64,000 nt of DNA from Myotis daubentonii (taxonomy: Eukaryota > Chordata > Mammalia > Chiroptera > Vespertilionidae). Numbering within the stretch: position 1 is the first letter of the stretch; each line of letters opens with the position of its first letter. The stretch covers positions 107,290,102-107,354,101 of the forward strand of contig NC_081861.1 of assembly GCF_963259705.1 (NCBI RefSeq). The letters are read 5' to 3'. The notes under the pieces were generated by a model, which did not search any database, was not told the DNA's origin, and saw nothing but the letters and a program-made list of their open reading frames with translations. Below, piece after piece: positions 10,644-21,957 of this stretch. The position numbers and the translations under genes were made by a program.

Positions 10644-11597
10644 CTAGTTTAACCAGAAAAACACATCATGTTCAGGAATTAGGATAAAATCCTGAATTTT
10701 CAAACTTGATTTACATAATCTCCCACTCTTTTCATCCTGATCATTTACTTATGTGCAGCCTAGAAAAGATCAATGATTTTCTGGGGACAGCTCCATTTCA
10801 CAAGCAAATTTCCATATTAAGGTAAAGGTGGAGCAAGGTGAAGGACATAGAGTCAGACTATCAGGCCATTTTTGCAAACTACAAATAGGCTAGAAGTCAA
10901 CAAGTAAACAGCAGTGAGAAAGCTTAAGAGGAAGTTCAGAATCATATCTATCAGGAGTGGGAGGAGAGATCATAATCCCGTGATGTTCACTCAGCAAATT
11001 TACAATTTGGACTGTAATAACAAATTAGAAATGCAATTAGTCTCTGTATCAAAAATATAGATGTTATTAGCATTTGAATATAGATGATATTATCAGAGGA
11101 CAAGCTCTTTTCTGTTGACATATGTATATGACCCAGACAATCCAGCCATCATCCATGATGCTCTCATAGTTCATGACCATGCAGAGGGTTGTCATAAATA
11201 TGAAACAGTTCCAGAATCTGAGTTCTGTTCATTGTTTAAAGAGATTTTACCATATTTCAGTTTGGCACAGCTAGTAGTGAAGCTAAAACAGTTTCATAAC
11301 AGAAAGTATCAGATTTCACATTAGAGTCAAGTCCAGACAATATATGTGAATTCAGGATTACAAACAAACAAAGATAATGGCTTTCTTTCAGCAGGCAAAG
11401 CCAAGACACTGTGTAGGGCCAGATAGCTGTGTTTCAAGTCCAAGTGACAAGCAAGGCTTTCCTAAGACCTTTTTATCTTATCAGTATTAGTGTTCAAATT
11501 GACCTGCTCATAAATATGTACACTATGTCATAAAATCATCAGGCACTAAGGGTCAGACATCCAATGTAACAAATGTTCATTAGCTATTAAAAGCTGC
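10644..11597. other. No gene recognised
   Basis: About 950 bp of AT-leaning sequence. The open frame at 11115-11324 (69 codons) has no recognisable domain, no splice context and no close relative elsewhere in the window; I treat it as chance. Old ERV-internal or unique sequence are both possible. Confidence 0.3.
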
Positions 11598-12008
11598 TTC
11601 TTTTTTTTTTTTTACTATTTTCAATTACAGTTCATGTACATTATTATATTAGTTTCAGTGTACACTCCAGTGATTAGACATAACTTAAACTGATAAATCT
11701 CATACCAATCTAATAACATACATAATTATTAGAATATTATTGACTATATTCTCTATGCTGTATTTTTCTTCTCCATGACTATTCTGTAACTATAAATTTG
11801 TATTTGTTAATCCATTCACCTTTTTCACCCATCCCTCCACCCCCTTCCCATCTGGTAATCCTCAAACGGTTCTTTGTATCAATGAGTCTGTTTCTGTTCT
11901 GCTTTATTTATTTTGTTTTTGTTTTTTTTAGATTCAATTGTGTATAGATATGTATTTACTACCAGGTTATTGCTTATATTTTGTATCGTTTCTTTTTTCT
12001 TCTTCTTC

Positions 12009-13065
12009 TTAAAGAAGACCCTTTAACATTTCATGTGATACTGGGTTGGATGTAATGAACCTCTTTAGTTTTTTCTTGTCTGGGAAGCTCTTTATTTCTC
12101 CTTCAATTTTAAATGATAGCCTTTCTGGGTAGAGTATTCTTGGTTGTAGGCCCTTGTTTTTCATCACTTTGAATATTTCTTGCCAATCCCTTCTGGCCTT
12201 CAAAGTTTCTGTGGAGAAATCAGCTGACAATCTTATGGCTGCTCCCTTATAGGTAACTAACTGCTTTTCTCTTCCTACTTTTAAGATCCTCTCTTCGTCT
12301 TTAACCTTTTGCATTTTAATTATAATATGTCTTAGTGTGGGCCTTTTTGGGTTTATATTTTAAGGGATTCTCTGCACTTCCTGAGCCTGTATGTCTATTT
12401 CCTTCATCAAGTTGGGGAAGCTTTCTGTTATCTTTTATTCAAAATAGGTTTCAATTTCTTTCTCTCTTATCCTTCCAGCTCCCCCATGATGTGAATGTTG
12501 GTGTGCTTGAAGTTGTCCCAGAGGCTCCTTACACCAGTGGTCAGCAAACTGCGGCTCATGAGCCACATGTGGCTCTTTGGCCCCTTGAGTGTGGCTCTTC
12601 CACAAAATACCGACTTCTGCGCATGGGCCACGAAGTTTCAATCTCACTGTACGTGCGTGCCTGCACGTGGTATTTTGTGGAAGAGTCACACTCAAAAGGC
12701 CAAAGAGCCACATGTGGCTCACAAGCCACAGTTTGCTGACCACTGCCTTACACTATACTCATTTTTTAATTCTTTTTGCTGTTCTGAGTAGGTGTTTCTT
12801 GCTTCCTTATATTTCAAATATCTGATTTGATTCTCAGCTTCAACTACTCAACTGTTGATTCCCTGTAAATTATTCTTCATTTCAGTTAGTGCAGCCTTTA
12901 AGTCTGACTAGTCTTTTTTTATGCTGTTGAGGTTCTCACTAAGTTAATTGAGCATTCTTATAACCAGTGCTTTGAACTCTGCATCTAGTACATTGTTTGT
13001 CTTACCTTTATCAAGCTCTTTTTCTAGAGTTTTGTGCTCTTCTTTCAATTGAGACATGTTTCTTT
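12009..13065 (-). pseudogene. HAL1/L1 ORF1 remnant
   Basis: The open piece 12009-12314 encodes the C-terminal part of an L1 ORF1 protein: KVKDEERILKVGREKQLVTY, then AAIRLSADFSTETLKARRDW and LQPRILYPERLSF. These match the ORF1p RRM end and C-terminal domain seen at 3339-3746, but the sequence is clearly another subfamily (STETLKARRDW against STETHQDRKEW). Toward the N terminus (12320-13065) the frame is broken by stops and by the hAT MITE at 12535-12745. The coiled-coil part is only recognisable at the DNA level. In intact form it would be an RNA-binding chaperone. The copy is non-functional. Confidence 0.7.
12535..12745. mobile_element. 211-bp palindromic hAT MITE with perfect 8-bp duplication
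   Basis: The ends are CAGTGGTCAGCAAACTG and CAGTTTGCTGACCACTG, and the whole element is close to a perfect inverted repeat. CCTTACAC flanks it on both sides (12527-12534, 12746-12753). The related L1/HAL1 copy near 52702-52720 has a single CCTTACAC at the matching site, so the empty site is visible in the same window. Confidence 0.9.
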
Positions 13066-14345
13066 ATCTCCTCATTTTGGCAGCCTCCCTATATTTGCTT
13101 CTATGTAGTAGGTAAAATTGTATATATCCCACACTTGGTAGAGTGACCTAATGTAATAGGTGTCTTGTAGAATCCACTGGTGCAGCCTCACTGATTGCCC
13201 AAGCTGGGTGTGAGAGGTGTGACCCCTGTTTGTGCTGTGTACAACTTCCTCTTGTAGTTAAAGTGTTAAATGCTGTTGGCACATCAATGGGAGGAGTTTA
13301 GCCTAAGGCCAATCAACTGCAAGGACTGGCTGTGACCACCAACCACCAACCTCCAACCACCTTGGAGAATCAGCTTTGCAAAGTCCCACCCCACAGAGTA
13401 GGACTTTCTTCAGTGGGACTCTTGTGCCCACTGATTCTGCCACTTGAGTGTGTGAGTGTGTCACTTGTGGAGGTGGTTGGGTGGTACGTTGATGTGATCT
13501 AAAGCTATGCATTGGGTGTGCTTGTTCTGGAGCTACTTGACTTGAGCTACAAAGTGATCTGCAGATGGCTGCTACTTGTGCTCAATTTGGAGGTGCCCAG
13601 GAGAGGCCACGCTGTGAACCAAGGCCAGCTGCCTCTATTACTGGTGCTGGAGCCACTCAGCAAGAGGTATAGGGATTGCTGAGGCCAGATGCTGCTTGAG
13701 AGATTTGGGAAAAATCTAAAGCATGAGTCAGGACAGACCATTAATATGGAAAAGCCACTGGAAACAGCTTGGGTGGGCCAGAAAGTTGGGTAGGGCGGTG
13801 TCTCAGGTAATCACAGGGCTGGGGCAAACAGTGTGAGCCAGTTTAATAGATTCTCAGATATGCCTGCTGGTTCTGTATGAGGAGGGCTCATCAAAGGAAC
13901 AATGGCCACTGCCAGAACTTCTGTCTTAGAGAAATCTGCAACCCCAACTCTCACCCTGATGACAAACAATTCACTTCCTCCCTGTATGTCTCTGGTGCCT
14001 TTCAAGCTGCTGCCCCTACTATGTAGCTCAGAGGTAGTGAGTCCAAGTTAGTCTGTGCCCACTGGCCTTTTAAGAGGAAATGCCTGGAACTCCCAAATCC
14101 TCTGTCTCCCTCAGCCTCAATCCTTGCTGGTTTTTAGAGCCAGAAGTTATGAAGGCCCCTCTTCTTGGCACTGGAATCCTGGAGTGGGGCTCCTCAGGGT
14201 ATGTGAGGTATATTTTCTGAGGTATATTAGCTGAGATATAGCTCCTGATATTTATCTGCCACAGGTGTGTGGGAGACCAGCCATAACACACCTCTTCCCT
14301 GAGACTGGTAGGAACCAATCTCAATGTGGCTTTTTACTATATTAT

Positions 14346-15180
14346 CTCCCTTTTACCAAAGACTCTGATAGGAAAAAATAACAATGATAATTTTCAGCTT
14401 TGGAGACTTGTTCTGTTTCCCATACTTAAAGCACTTAAGATTTAAACTGCTCACCAATGAGGAAGGGCAAGAGAGTTGTGTCCCATTGTCATTGTTGTTT
14501 GTTTTTTGTTGTTGTTTTTTTTTTTGGGGGGGGGGGTTGGTTTGTTTGTTTTTTTGGGTGGTTTTTTTTGTGTATGTGTGATGCTTTAATCTGATCTACA
14601 TGAATTTTACTAGAACTTATTATATTAAAAGCAACTAACATTTTATATCACTTTTTATCATATATCCAGGTAAGATAAACACAAAATAAAAGGAAAATTA
14701 AAAATTATTTTCCCCTCATTAGAAGTTCAATGAAGCTCCTGGAAGAAATTTATAATTTACAAGGTAAACATTACAGCTAAGGGATATATATGTTAGAAAG
14801 CCATTTGAGGAGGGCTGCTGACACAACAGCAGTTAGACTGAGGAAATGACTGGAGTGTTCCCTGCTTCATTTATTTTTTTTTAGTTTATGTAAAACTCTG
14901 CTAAAGTCCTTGGAATTGATTTAAGCTTATTTTTCCTCTTGCTTGAAGGACAGCAACATAAACTTAGTAATGTGGGCCCACCCAAAGATCACATTTGGGA
15001 ATTTTGGGATTCTTTCACATCTCACATGGGGGAAAGAACGAAAACCAAAGAAATCATTAGTACCCACTCCCTCCACACACAGATGCACTTTAGCCAGCAT
15101 GGTCAAAAGCAGCCAGGTAACCCACAAGCCAAATCTCTAGGAATTTTTAAATTACATATGTAACTTTTACTTTTCACAAC
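14346..15180. other. Old sequence with a T/G-rich simple run
   Basis: Contains a TTG/TTTG-type low-complexity run at about 14495-14580. The open frames at 14927-15163 lie on both strands over the same bases and have no domain, so none is annotated. The rest is unassigned and may belong to the LTR element that follows. Confidence 0.35.
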
Positions 15181-16135
15181 AGACAGTATATCAGCTGCTA
15201 TTTCATACTATGGATGATTCCGTAGCCACACAGGCACCAATGTTTTGTTATCAAGTACACTTTTACCTTTTGTCTTGCCCCAAAATTGCATTTACCATAT
15301 TTCAATGAGTCAGAATTATTTTAGTAAATCCTACTTCTCGCATCAACTTTGTCAGAGGTTCCCAAGTCAATATGTAGGATCGAAGATTTTCTAGGAGGAC
15401 CTATAAGGCTCAGCTTACTATTGTGCTCATGGCTTTAATGTATTTCCATGAAAAGATACAAAGAAAAATAAAGGAAGGGCAAAAGTGCATAGGTCAAAGT
15501 CCAGAGGAAACCAGATGCGAGTTCCAAAAGTCCTCTCCCAGTGGAATCACAGGGGGTACATGTAATTCCTTCAACAACAGATTATGACAACATGTGTGAA
15601 ATGCCTACCAGGGAAGCTTATTAGTGATTTAGTACCAAGGGGTTTTTTGTTTGTTCATTTTTTTTTTACATTTTTATTGATTTTTTTAAAGAGGAAGAGA
15701 GAGATAAACATCGATGTGAGAGAATATCATCGATCGGCTACTTCCTGCACAGCCCTTACCAAGGATTGATCCCGCAACCTGTGCATGTGCCCTGACTTAG
15801 AATTGAACCTGCAACTTTTTGGTACATGGGACAACACCCAACCAACTGAGCCACACCAACTATGGCAGTACCTAGAATTTTTATTGAGAGCTAGTAATAT
15901 AGGTATTCTCTGCCTACCATATACCAAAATTCCAAACTTTTGGGAAGTAAGAAGTGCTCAGTATAAACCATATTTTTTGTACAGACAGATTAGGCACAGT
16001 GAGCCACTCCTATCACTTTTGGGAATAGTGGGAATCCTCCCTAATCTAAGTTTCTTGACATCAACCAAGAGTATAAGCTGGCCTTTTTAAAGATGGCAGT
16101 ATCAAGCCTGCTATGTTAATTCTTTTCTGGACAAC
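15180..16135 (-). mobile_element. ERVL-like LTR (MER21-like, tentative), split by a SINE
   Basis: Features recalled from an ERVL-class mammalian LTR appear in order on the plus strand: TCAAAGTCCAGAGGAAACCAGATGCGAG, CTCTCCCAGTGGAATCACA, CTACCAGGGAAGCTTATTAG, then after the SINE TTTTTATTGAGAGCT, ATACCAAAATTCCAAACTTTTGGGA and a terminal CTGCTATGTTAATTCTTTTC. The family assignment is from memory. No gag or pol coding is present. Confidence 0.5.
15648..15866 (-). mobile_element. Ves-type SINE, older copy
   Basis: A-tail side at left, tRNA-like head at right (CAACCAACTGAGCCACACCAACTATGGC). The flanks AGTACCAAGGGGTTTTT (15631 on) and AGTACCTAGAATTTTTA (15867 on) look like a diverged duplication of the LTR it interrupts. 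Confidence 0.85.
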
Positions 16136-16305
16136 TGTCTTCTAGCTACAATTTTTACACCTTTTGCTTTTAGATATAATAGTAAAGTTGAGTAAAAAAA
16201 TAGACTAGACGGTTCACTCTCTTCCATTTCCCCAACTTAAATGTCTCTTATTTCCTTCTACTATAAACTCCACCATCATATCTCTTAACCCATACTACTA
16301 CTTTT

Positions 16306-16413
16306 TCTCCTCCTCCTCCTCCTCCTCCTCCTCCTCCTCCTCCTCCTCCTCCTCCTCCTCCTCCTCCTCCTCCTTCTTCTTCTTCTTCTTCTTCTTCTTC
16401 TTCTTCTTCTTCT

Positions 16414-16460
<47 letters not shown>
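16306..16460. repeat. Compound microsatellite (TCC)n(TTC)n(TC)n
   Basis: About 68 bp of TCC repeats pass into about 45 bp of TTC and then about 42 bp of TC. The polypyrimidine run gives artificial Glu/Gly open frames on the minus strand. Confidence 0.97.
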
Positions 16461-16463
<3 letters not shown>

Positions 16464-17480
16464 GTAGACATGCATATTTTAGTGTTGTCAATATAAAGGC
16501 ATTTGTAAAGAGAAGGGAGAATGAATTATGAAGCAAATTGTATGCATTAAGTGAAGTAAAATTAGAATCTCCCTCCAAATAAATTCAGGACACCACATTA
16601 CCTGTTACATATCTCTTAATCACCCAACATCCTTAAACCTAGACATCTAATATCTAGCTGGAAATATTTCCTATCTTGACATTAATTTTCTGGGAAATTA
16701 GAGCTGAATAAAAAATAGGGAAAAGTTTACACTCTGATTTCTTTATATTAGTAATATGATGTAACACTAACTTTAGGAGTTTAGGAAAATGCAAAAGTAA
16801 ATATCTTTCTCTGAGCAAAGTTTACTAAAATTGTTAGAATTTTAGTTTCTTTGTTTCAGCTTTCCTTTGGCTTTCAGTATCTTAGGTTTATTTGATACAC
16901 ATTTAATATGGTTAATATTCATTTAAGGTTATCAAAATTAAATCCAAATTTAATTGGATAAATAAACTATGGTCTACCCACACAATGTAATAGTGCATAT
17001 TCATAAAATTATAATGTAGAAATAGCATTGTTGAAATACAGAGGTACTTACAATATGCTGTTAAGTGAGAAAAGTATATAACTAAACCATATATACTCAA
17101 CAATTATTTCTAGAGCCCTTATTAGTGTCAACTCTGCCTTAGCTTTCACTGCCTGTTTCTGCAGGGCATGAAGGTCATCCGGGGGTGAAAACTTAAGGTA
17201 TTCTCAAGCCCCTTTTGGTGAAGAACAGACAAATAGAATAACAGAAATTAAAAATATATATATTAGAGGACATTATATCAGATTTAACTAGGGAGAAGAA
17301 AGAATGAACAAACTGAAAGATAGACCAGTTAAGGCAATCCAGTTTTCACATGTATATGTCAAGTTTTGGCATCTGTGTAGCCTCCCCCACCTTCTTTTTT
17401 ACCTAAATGTATTTTACACATAGCATTTAGTAAATTTAGGGTGTACAACATTTGATTTGAAATATTTATTTATTGCAATA
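16461..17480. other. AT-rich, no gene recognised
   Basis: No exon-like frame or recognised repeat. Unique or ancient sequence. Confidence 0.35.
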
Positions 17481-17548
17481 CTAGAGGCCCGGTGCACAAA
17501 AGTTGTGCACTCAGCTGGACATCCTTGGCGCTGCCACGGAGACTCTAC
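17481..17548 (-). mobile_element. Helitron 3'-end fragment
   Basis: CTAGAGGCCCGGTGCACAAAAGTTGTGCACT marks the CTAG 3' terminus and its hairpin, preceded by host A at 17480. Homology is lost after about 65 bp, so only the 3' end survives. Confidence 0.75.
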
Positions 17549-18920
17549 GATTTGAAAATTTGTACCTGTAAACAACATGCATCCTATTTCCTGACCCCCT
17601 GGCTTTAGTAACCACCATTGTACTCTCCATTTATATGAGTTCAAATTTTTTGTAATATTTCAAATATAAGTGATATTATATAGTATTAACCTTTCTCTGT
17701 CTGACTTATCTCATGAAGGTCAATCTATGTTGTCACAAATGGAAGGATTTTCTTCTTTTGCGTGGTTCAATAATATTCCATTGTGTGTATGTATACAGGG
17801 TGGGCAAAACTAGGTTTACAGCTGTGAGTATGTGAAACAAATTTTACTTTTGTATTATTTATTTATTCTATTATTTGTTGATGTAAATTTGGATTGCTTT
17901 CACTTTTTTACTATTATGACTAATGCTGTTATGAAAATTTATGTACAAGTTTTTGTGTGGACATATGCTTTCATATCTCTTGGGTGTATATACATTCATG
18001 TGTGAAATTGATAGGTCATATGGTAACTCTGTTTAACTTTCTGTGTTACTGCCAGTTGTGCATGAAGGTTCCATGTTTCTCCATATCTTTGCCAACACTT
18101 ATTATTTGTCTCTGATATATTCATTCTAGTGAATGTGAAGTGGTACCTCACTGTGGTTTTGATTTGTGTTTACCCGATGGTTGATGATGTTGAGTATTTT
18201 ATTAATTTAATTTTCTAATTACAGTTGATAGTCAAAATTGTTTTATATTAGTTGCAGGTGTACAGCACAATGGTTAGACAATTACATAATTTACAAAGTG
18301 ATCCCCCTGATAATTCCAGTAGCCACTTGGCCCCATACATACCAGTAGTTATTACAATATTACTGACTATATTCCTTATGAAGTATTTTACATCCCAGTG
18401 ACTGTTTTGTAACTATCAGTTTGTACTTCTTAACCCCTTTACCTTTTTCACCCAGCCCCCCCTCAAAACCCCCTCCCATATGGCAACCATCAAATTTGTT
18501 TTCTGCATCTATGAATCTGTTTCTGTTTTGTTTATTTGTTCTTTATATTCCATATATAAGTGAACTCATATGGCAATTATTTTTCTCTGTCTGACATATT
18601 TCACTCAGCATAACAACCTCAAGATTTATCTATATTGTTGCAAAGAGTAAAATTTAATTGTTAATATGGCTGAGTAATATTCCACTGTATACCTATACCA
18701 AAACTTCTTTATCCACTTGTCTATTAATGGGCACTTGTATTGCTTCCAAATCTTGGCTAATGTAAATAATGCTGCAATAAACATAGTGGTACATATATCT
18801 TTTTGGATTAGTTTTGGGCTTCTTCGGATATATTAGCCAGTTTGAGATCTTCTCTGGAGAAATATCTATTCAGATACATTGGTCATTTATTTTTATTTTT
18901 AATGTACTTTTTATTATTGA
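17549..18920 (-). mobile_element. L1 3'-side fragments, at least two layers
   Basis: 17549-18204 resembles an old L1 ORF2 C-terminal/3' region (CTCTGTCTGACTTATCTCATGA, AATATTCCATTGTGTGTATGTATA, CACTGTGGTTTTGATTTG). At about 18205 a second L1 3' UTR begins (TTTTCTAATTACAGTTGATAGTC...), running into ORF2 C-terminal sequence by 18660-18860. The 18205-18540 part matches the 3' UTRs at 11600-11950 and 51725-52020. No open frame survives. Confidence 0.7.
17797..17860. mobile_element. Possible mariner-like fragment
   Basis: TACAGGGTGGGCAAAACTAGGTTTACAG followed by AT-rich sequence resembles one end of a mariner-type MITE found in many mammals. Only one end is visible, inserted in old L1. Recalled, not checked. 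Confidence 0.4.
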
Positions 18921-19330
18921 CTAGAGGCCTGGTGCATGAATTCATGCACCAGTAGGGTCTCTCTGCCTGGCCTGCGGGATCAGGCCTAAACCAGCTCTCC
19001 AACATCTCCCTAGGGGTCCCAGATTGTGAGAAGGTGCAGGCCAGGCTGAGGGACTCCACCAGTGCACAACTGGAGCCAGGGAGGGACGAAGGAGGTTGAC
19101 CAGCCAGGGAGGGACTGTGGGAGGGCTCCAGGTTGTGTCTGGCCTGTCTCACTCAGTTCCAATTAGCCAGACCTCAGGAGCAAGTAACCTACCAGAGTGT
19201 CTGCCCCCTGGTGGTCAGTGCACATCATAACGAGTGCTTGAGCTGCCTTAGCATATCATTAGCATATTATGCTTTGATTGGTTGAACGGACAACTGGACA
19301 CTTAGCATATTAGGCTTTTATTATATAGGA
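18921..19330 (-). mobile_element. Non-autonomous Helitron, complete ends
   Basis: The minus strand starts TCCTATATAATAAAAGCC (right end, 19330) and finishes with a GCATGAATTCATGC hairpin and CTAG (left end, 18921). Host bases A (18920) and T (19331) border it as expected. No coding. Confidence 0.9.
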
Positions 19331-19738
19331 TAGTATTATAGATATCGCCCCCTTTCCCCCCTCTATCCCCATCAAACCAGGCCCTAACCATCCCCCATAT
19401 TTTCACTACCTTCTTGTCCATGTCCATGGGCTATGCCTATAAGCATATAAGTTGTTTGATTTATCTCTTATTGTTCCCCCCAACCCCATGTCGAGGTATG
19501 TCAGTCTGTTCCACGCCTCCATGCTTTGGGTCTTATTTTGTTGGTCAATTCATTATGCTCATTAGATTCCACAAATAGTGAGATCATGTTATATTTCTTT
19601 CTCAGATTGGCTTATTTCACTTAGCATAATGTTTTCCAGGTCCATCCATGCTGTCCCAAAGGATAAGAGATCCCTCTTTTTTAAAGCTGAATAGTATTTC
19701 ATAGTGTAAATATACCACCAATTTTTTTTTTTTTTTTT
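19331..19738 (-). mobile_element. L1 3' UTR/ORF2-end fragment
   Basis: CCCCCTTTCCCCCCTCTATCCCCATC...GGGCTATGCCTATAAGCATATAAG...CACAAATAGTGAGATCATG is the diverged counterpart of the 3' UTR and ORF2 end found in the other minus-strand L1s. It stops at a T-run near 19735 where the next L1 begins. Confidence 0.7.
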
Positions 19739-19739
19739 T

Positions 19740-20768
19740 AGTCATTGGCTTTAGGCTTTATTTTTTTTCCATGTTTTCTTTTTTATTTTATTTATTTCTT
19801 TATTGATTTAAGATATTACACATGTGTTCTTATTCCCCCATTGCCCCCCACACACACTCATGCCCTTACCCCCCTGTTGTGCCCATTGGTTAGGTGTATA
19901 GGCATACATGCAAGTCCTTTGGTCGATCTCTCCCACTTACCTCCACCCTCCCCTACCTTTCCTCTAAGGTTTGACGGTCTGATCGATGATTCTCTGTCTC
20001 TGGATCTGTTTTTGTTCATCAGTTTATATTCTTCATTATATTCCACAAATGAGTGAGATCTTGTGATATTTATCTTCCTCTGACTGGCTTATTTCGCTTA
20101 GCATAATGCTCTCTGGTTCCATCCATGATGTTGCAAATGGTAATAATTCCTTATTTTTACCACAATGTAGCATTCCATTGTGTAGATGTACCAGTTTTTT
20201 CATCCACTCATCTGCTGATGGGCACATAGACAGTTTCCAAATCTTAGCTATGGTGAATTGTGCAGCTATGAACATAGGAATGCATATATCTTTCTGATTG
20301 GTGTTTCTAGTTTCTTGGGGTATATTCCTAGAAGTGGGATCACTAGGTCAAATGGGAGTTCCATTTTCAGATTTTTGAGGAAACTCCATACTGTTCTCCA
20401 CAGTGGCTGCACCGGTCTGCATTCCCACCAGCAGTGCAGGAGGGTTTCCTTTTCTCCACATCCTCACCAGCACTTGTTGTTTGTTGATTTGTTGATGATA
20501 GCCACTCTGACAGGTGTGACATGATACCGCATTGCCATTTGATTTGCATCTCTCAGATGATTAGTGACTTTGAGCATGTTTTCATATGTCTCTTGGCCTT
20601 CCTTATGTCTTCTTTCAAAAAATATCTATTGAGGTCTAATGCCCATTTTTTGATTGGGTTGTTTATCTTCCTTTTATTAAGTTGTATGAGTTCCCTGTAA
20701 ACGTTGGAGACTAAACCCTTATTGGTGATAACATTGGCAAATATGTTCTCCCATGCAGTGGGCCCTCT
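19740..20768 (-). mobile_element. Outer L1, left part (3' UTR and ORF2 C-terminal region)
   Basis: The 3' UTR begins near 19780 (TTTATTGATTTAAGATATTACAC). ORF2 C-terminal sequence runs to CCCATGCAGTGGGCCCTCTTTTG near 20767. The next ORF2 bases (TTCTTGTTGTTTTGTTGATAGTTTC) resume at about 24432, so this is the left part of an L1 split by a 3.7-kb insertion. The minus-strand piece 20036-20275 encodes an ORF2 C-terminal fragment. Confidence 0.8.
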
Positions 20769-21029
20769 TTTGTTTTTTAATTGTTTTATCGCTTAAAGTA
20801 TTACAAACACTATTATATATGTCTCCTCTTTTTTTCTCCCCTTGACCTTCCCCTAGCCTCCCATACCCCGCAATGTCTTGTGTCCATTGGTTATGCTTAT
20901 ATGCATGCATTCAAGTCCTTCTGTTGATCTCTTACCCACCCCCACAACCCTCCCCGGCCTTCTCACTGTAGTTTGACAGTCTGTTCCATGTTGTTGCTCT
21001 GCCTCTGTATCTATTTTTGTTCATCAGTT
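20769..21029 (-). mobile_element. Inner L1, left part (3' UTR)
   Basis: A fresh L1 3' end (TTTTTTAATTGTTTTATCGCTTAAAGTATTAC...ATGCATGCATTCAAGTCC) begins inside the outer L1. It runs to TTTTTGTTCATCAGTT, and its continuation is at about 24301 (CTGTTCATCAGTTTATAATGG). It is therefore a short 5'-truncated L1, itself interrupted. Confidence 0.78.
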
Positions 21030-21659
21030 GATTATTTTTATTTTGTTTTTAATTCTTTTTTTAAAATTAAATCTTTATTGTTCAGATTATTACAGTTGTT
21101 CCTCTTTTTTTCCCCCAAATCTCCCCTCCACCTGGTTCCCCCCCCCCCACTGTCCTCATCCATAGGTGTAAAATTTTTGTTCAATCTCTTCCCGCACCTC
21201 CACACCTCTTTCCCCCTCGAGAATAGTCAGTTCACTCCCTTTCTATGCTCCTGATTCTATTATATTCACCAGTTTATTCTGTTGTACTGAAAATATCAAT
21301 TTCCTCTGGTCTAGTCTCTTCTTTAAAGCCACTGATTTCTTGTTCATTTTCTGTTTGGAAGATCTATTCATTGATGACAATGGGGAGTGTTACAATACAC
21401 CACTATGATTGTATCACTCTCTATTTCTCCCATTATGTCCACTAAGATTGGCTTATATATTTAGGTGCCCCTAAAGTTGGGAGTATAAATGTTTACAAGG
21501 GTTATATTATATTATTTGATTAATTTTTCTATCATTATATAATGTCCATTTTTATTAAATGTAAGGGAATTTATTCTTAAGTAAAATAATGCATAATTAA
21601 CCAATAGTGTTATTTTGATTTATTTTGATGAATTTCTTTCATAAGAAGTTTGATGTTAA

Positions 21660-21660
<1 letters not shown>
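21030..21660 (-). mobile_element. L1-type 3' UTR joined to an endonuclease-region fragment
   Basis: 21060-21290 matches 21958-22197 closely (AAATCTTTATTGTTCAGAT..., CACTGTCCTCATCCATAGGT, TTCTATTATATTCACCAGTTTATTCTG), so the window has two copies of this 3' UTR. From about 21330 to 21550 the sequence resembles an older L1 ORF2 endonuclease region on the minus strand (AATTTCTCCCATTATGTCCACTAAG-type block, TTTAGGTGCCCCTAAAGTTGGGAG). The rest to 21660 is unassigned. Confidence 0.6.

Positions 21661-21719
<59 letters not shown>
21661..21719. repeat. (TA)n microsatellite
   Basis: About 58 bp of uninterrupted TA dinucleotides. The Tyr/Ile open frames over it are artefacts. Confidence 0.97.
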
Positions 21720-21721
<2 letters not shown>

Positions 21722-21957
21722 CAAAATATTACAAATGTCCCCATTACCCCACTCTGGCCCCATCCACAGGCCTTCCCTACACTATTGTTTGCCCATGGTC
21801 TATGCATACATGCATATAAGTTCTTTGTTTAGTATCTTCCCATTCTCTCCTCACCTTTCTGAAATACATCAGTCTGTTACATTTTTCATTGGTTCTGGAT
21901 CGATTTTGTTCTTCAGATTATTTATTTTTTCCTTTTTGTATTTATTATTATTTTTTG
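21720..21957 (-). mobile_element. L1 3' UTR fragment
   Basis: TCAAAATATTACAAATGTCCCCATTACCCC...CTATGCATACATGCATATAAGTTC is the L1 3' UTR signature on the minus strand. It ends at the T-rich tail of the next element. Confidence 0.7.

Larger units (their letters stand above)
11598..14345 (-). mobile_element. HAL1-like element (L1 derivative without ORF2)
   Basis: Minus-strand order from left: poly-T tail and L1-type 3' UTR (11598-11985), then immediately the ORF1 C-terminal coding region (from about 12000), ORF1 N-terminal region (to about 13060) and a long 5' UTR (13060 to about 14340). The roughly 3.8 kb of ORF2 expected between 3' UTR and ORF1 is absent. The same join is seen at 21958-24297 and in the copy at 51725-53755. 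That fits a propagating half-L1 (HAL1) family rather than a private deletion. A 211-bp hAT MITE interrupts it at 12535. Confidence 0.72.

Noticed and set aside
16248..16475. Minus-strand frame with poly-Glu, poly-Gly and Arg-Glu runs
   Set aside because: Direct translation of the TCC/TTC/TC microsatellite.
21625..21832. Frames with alternating Tyr-Ile
   Set aside because: Translation of the TA dinucleotide repeat.
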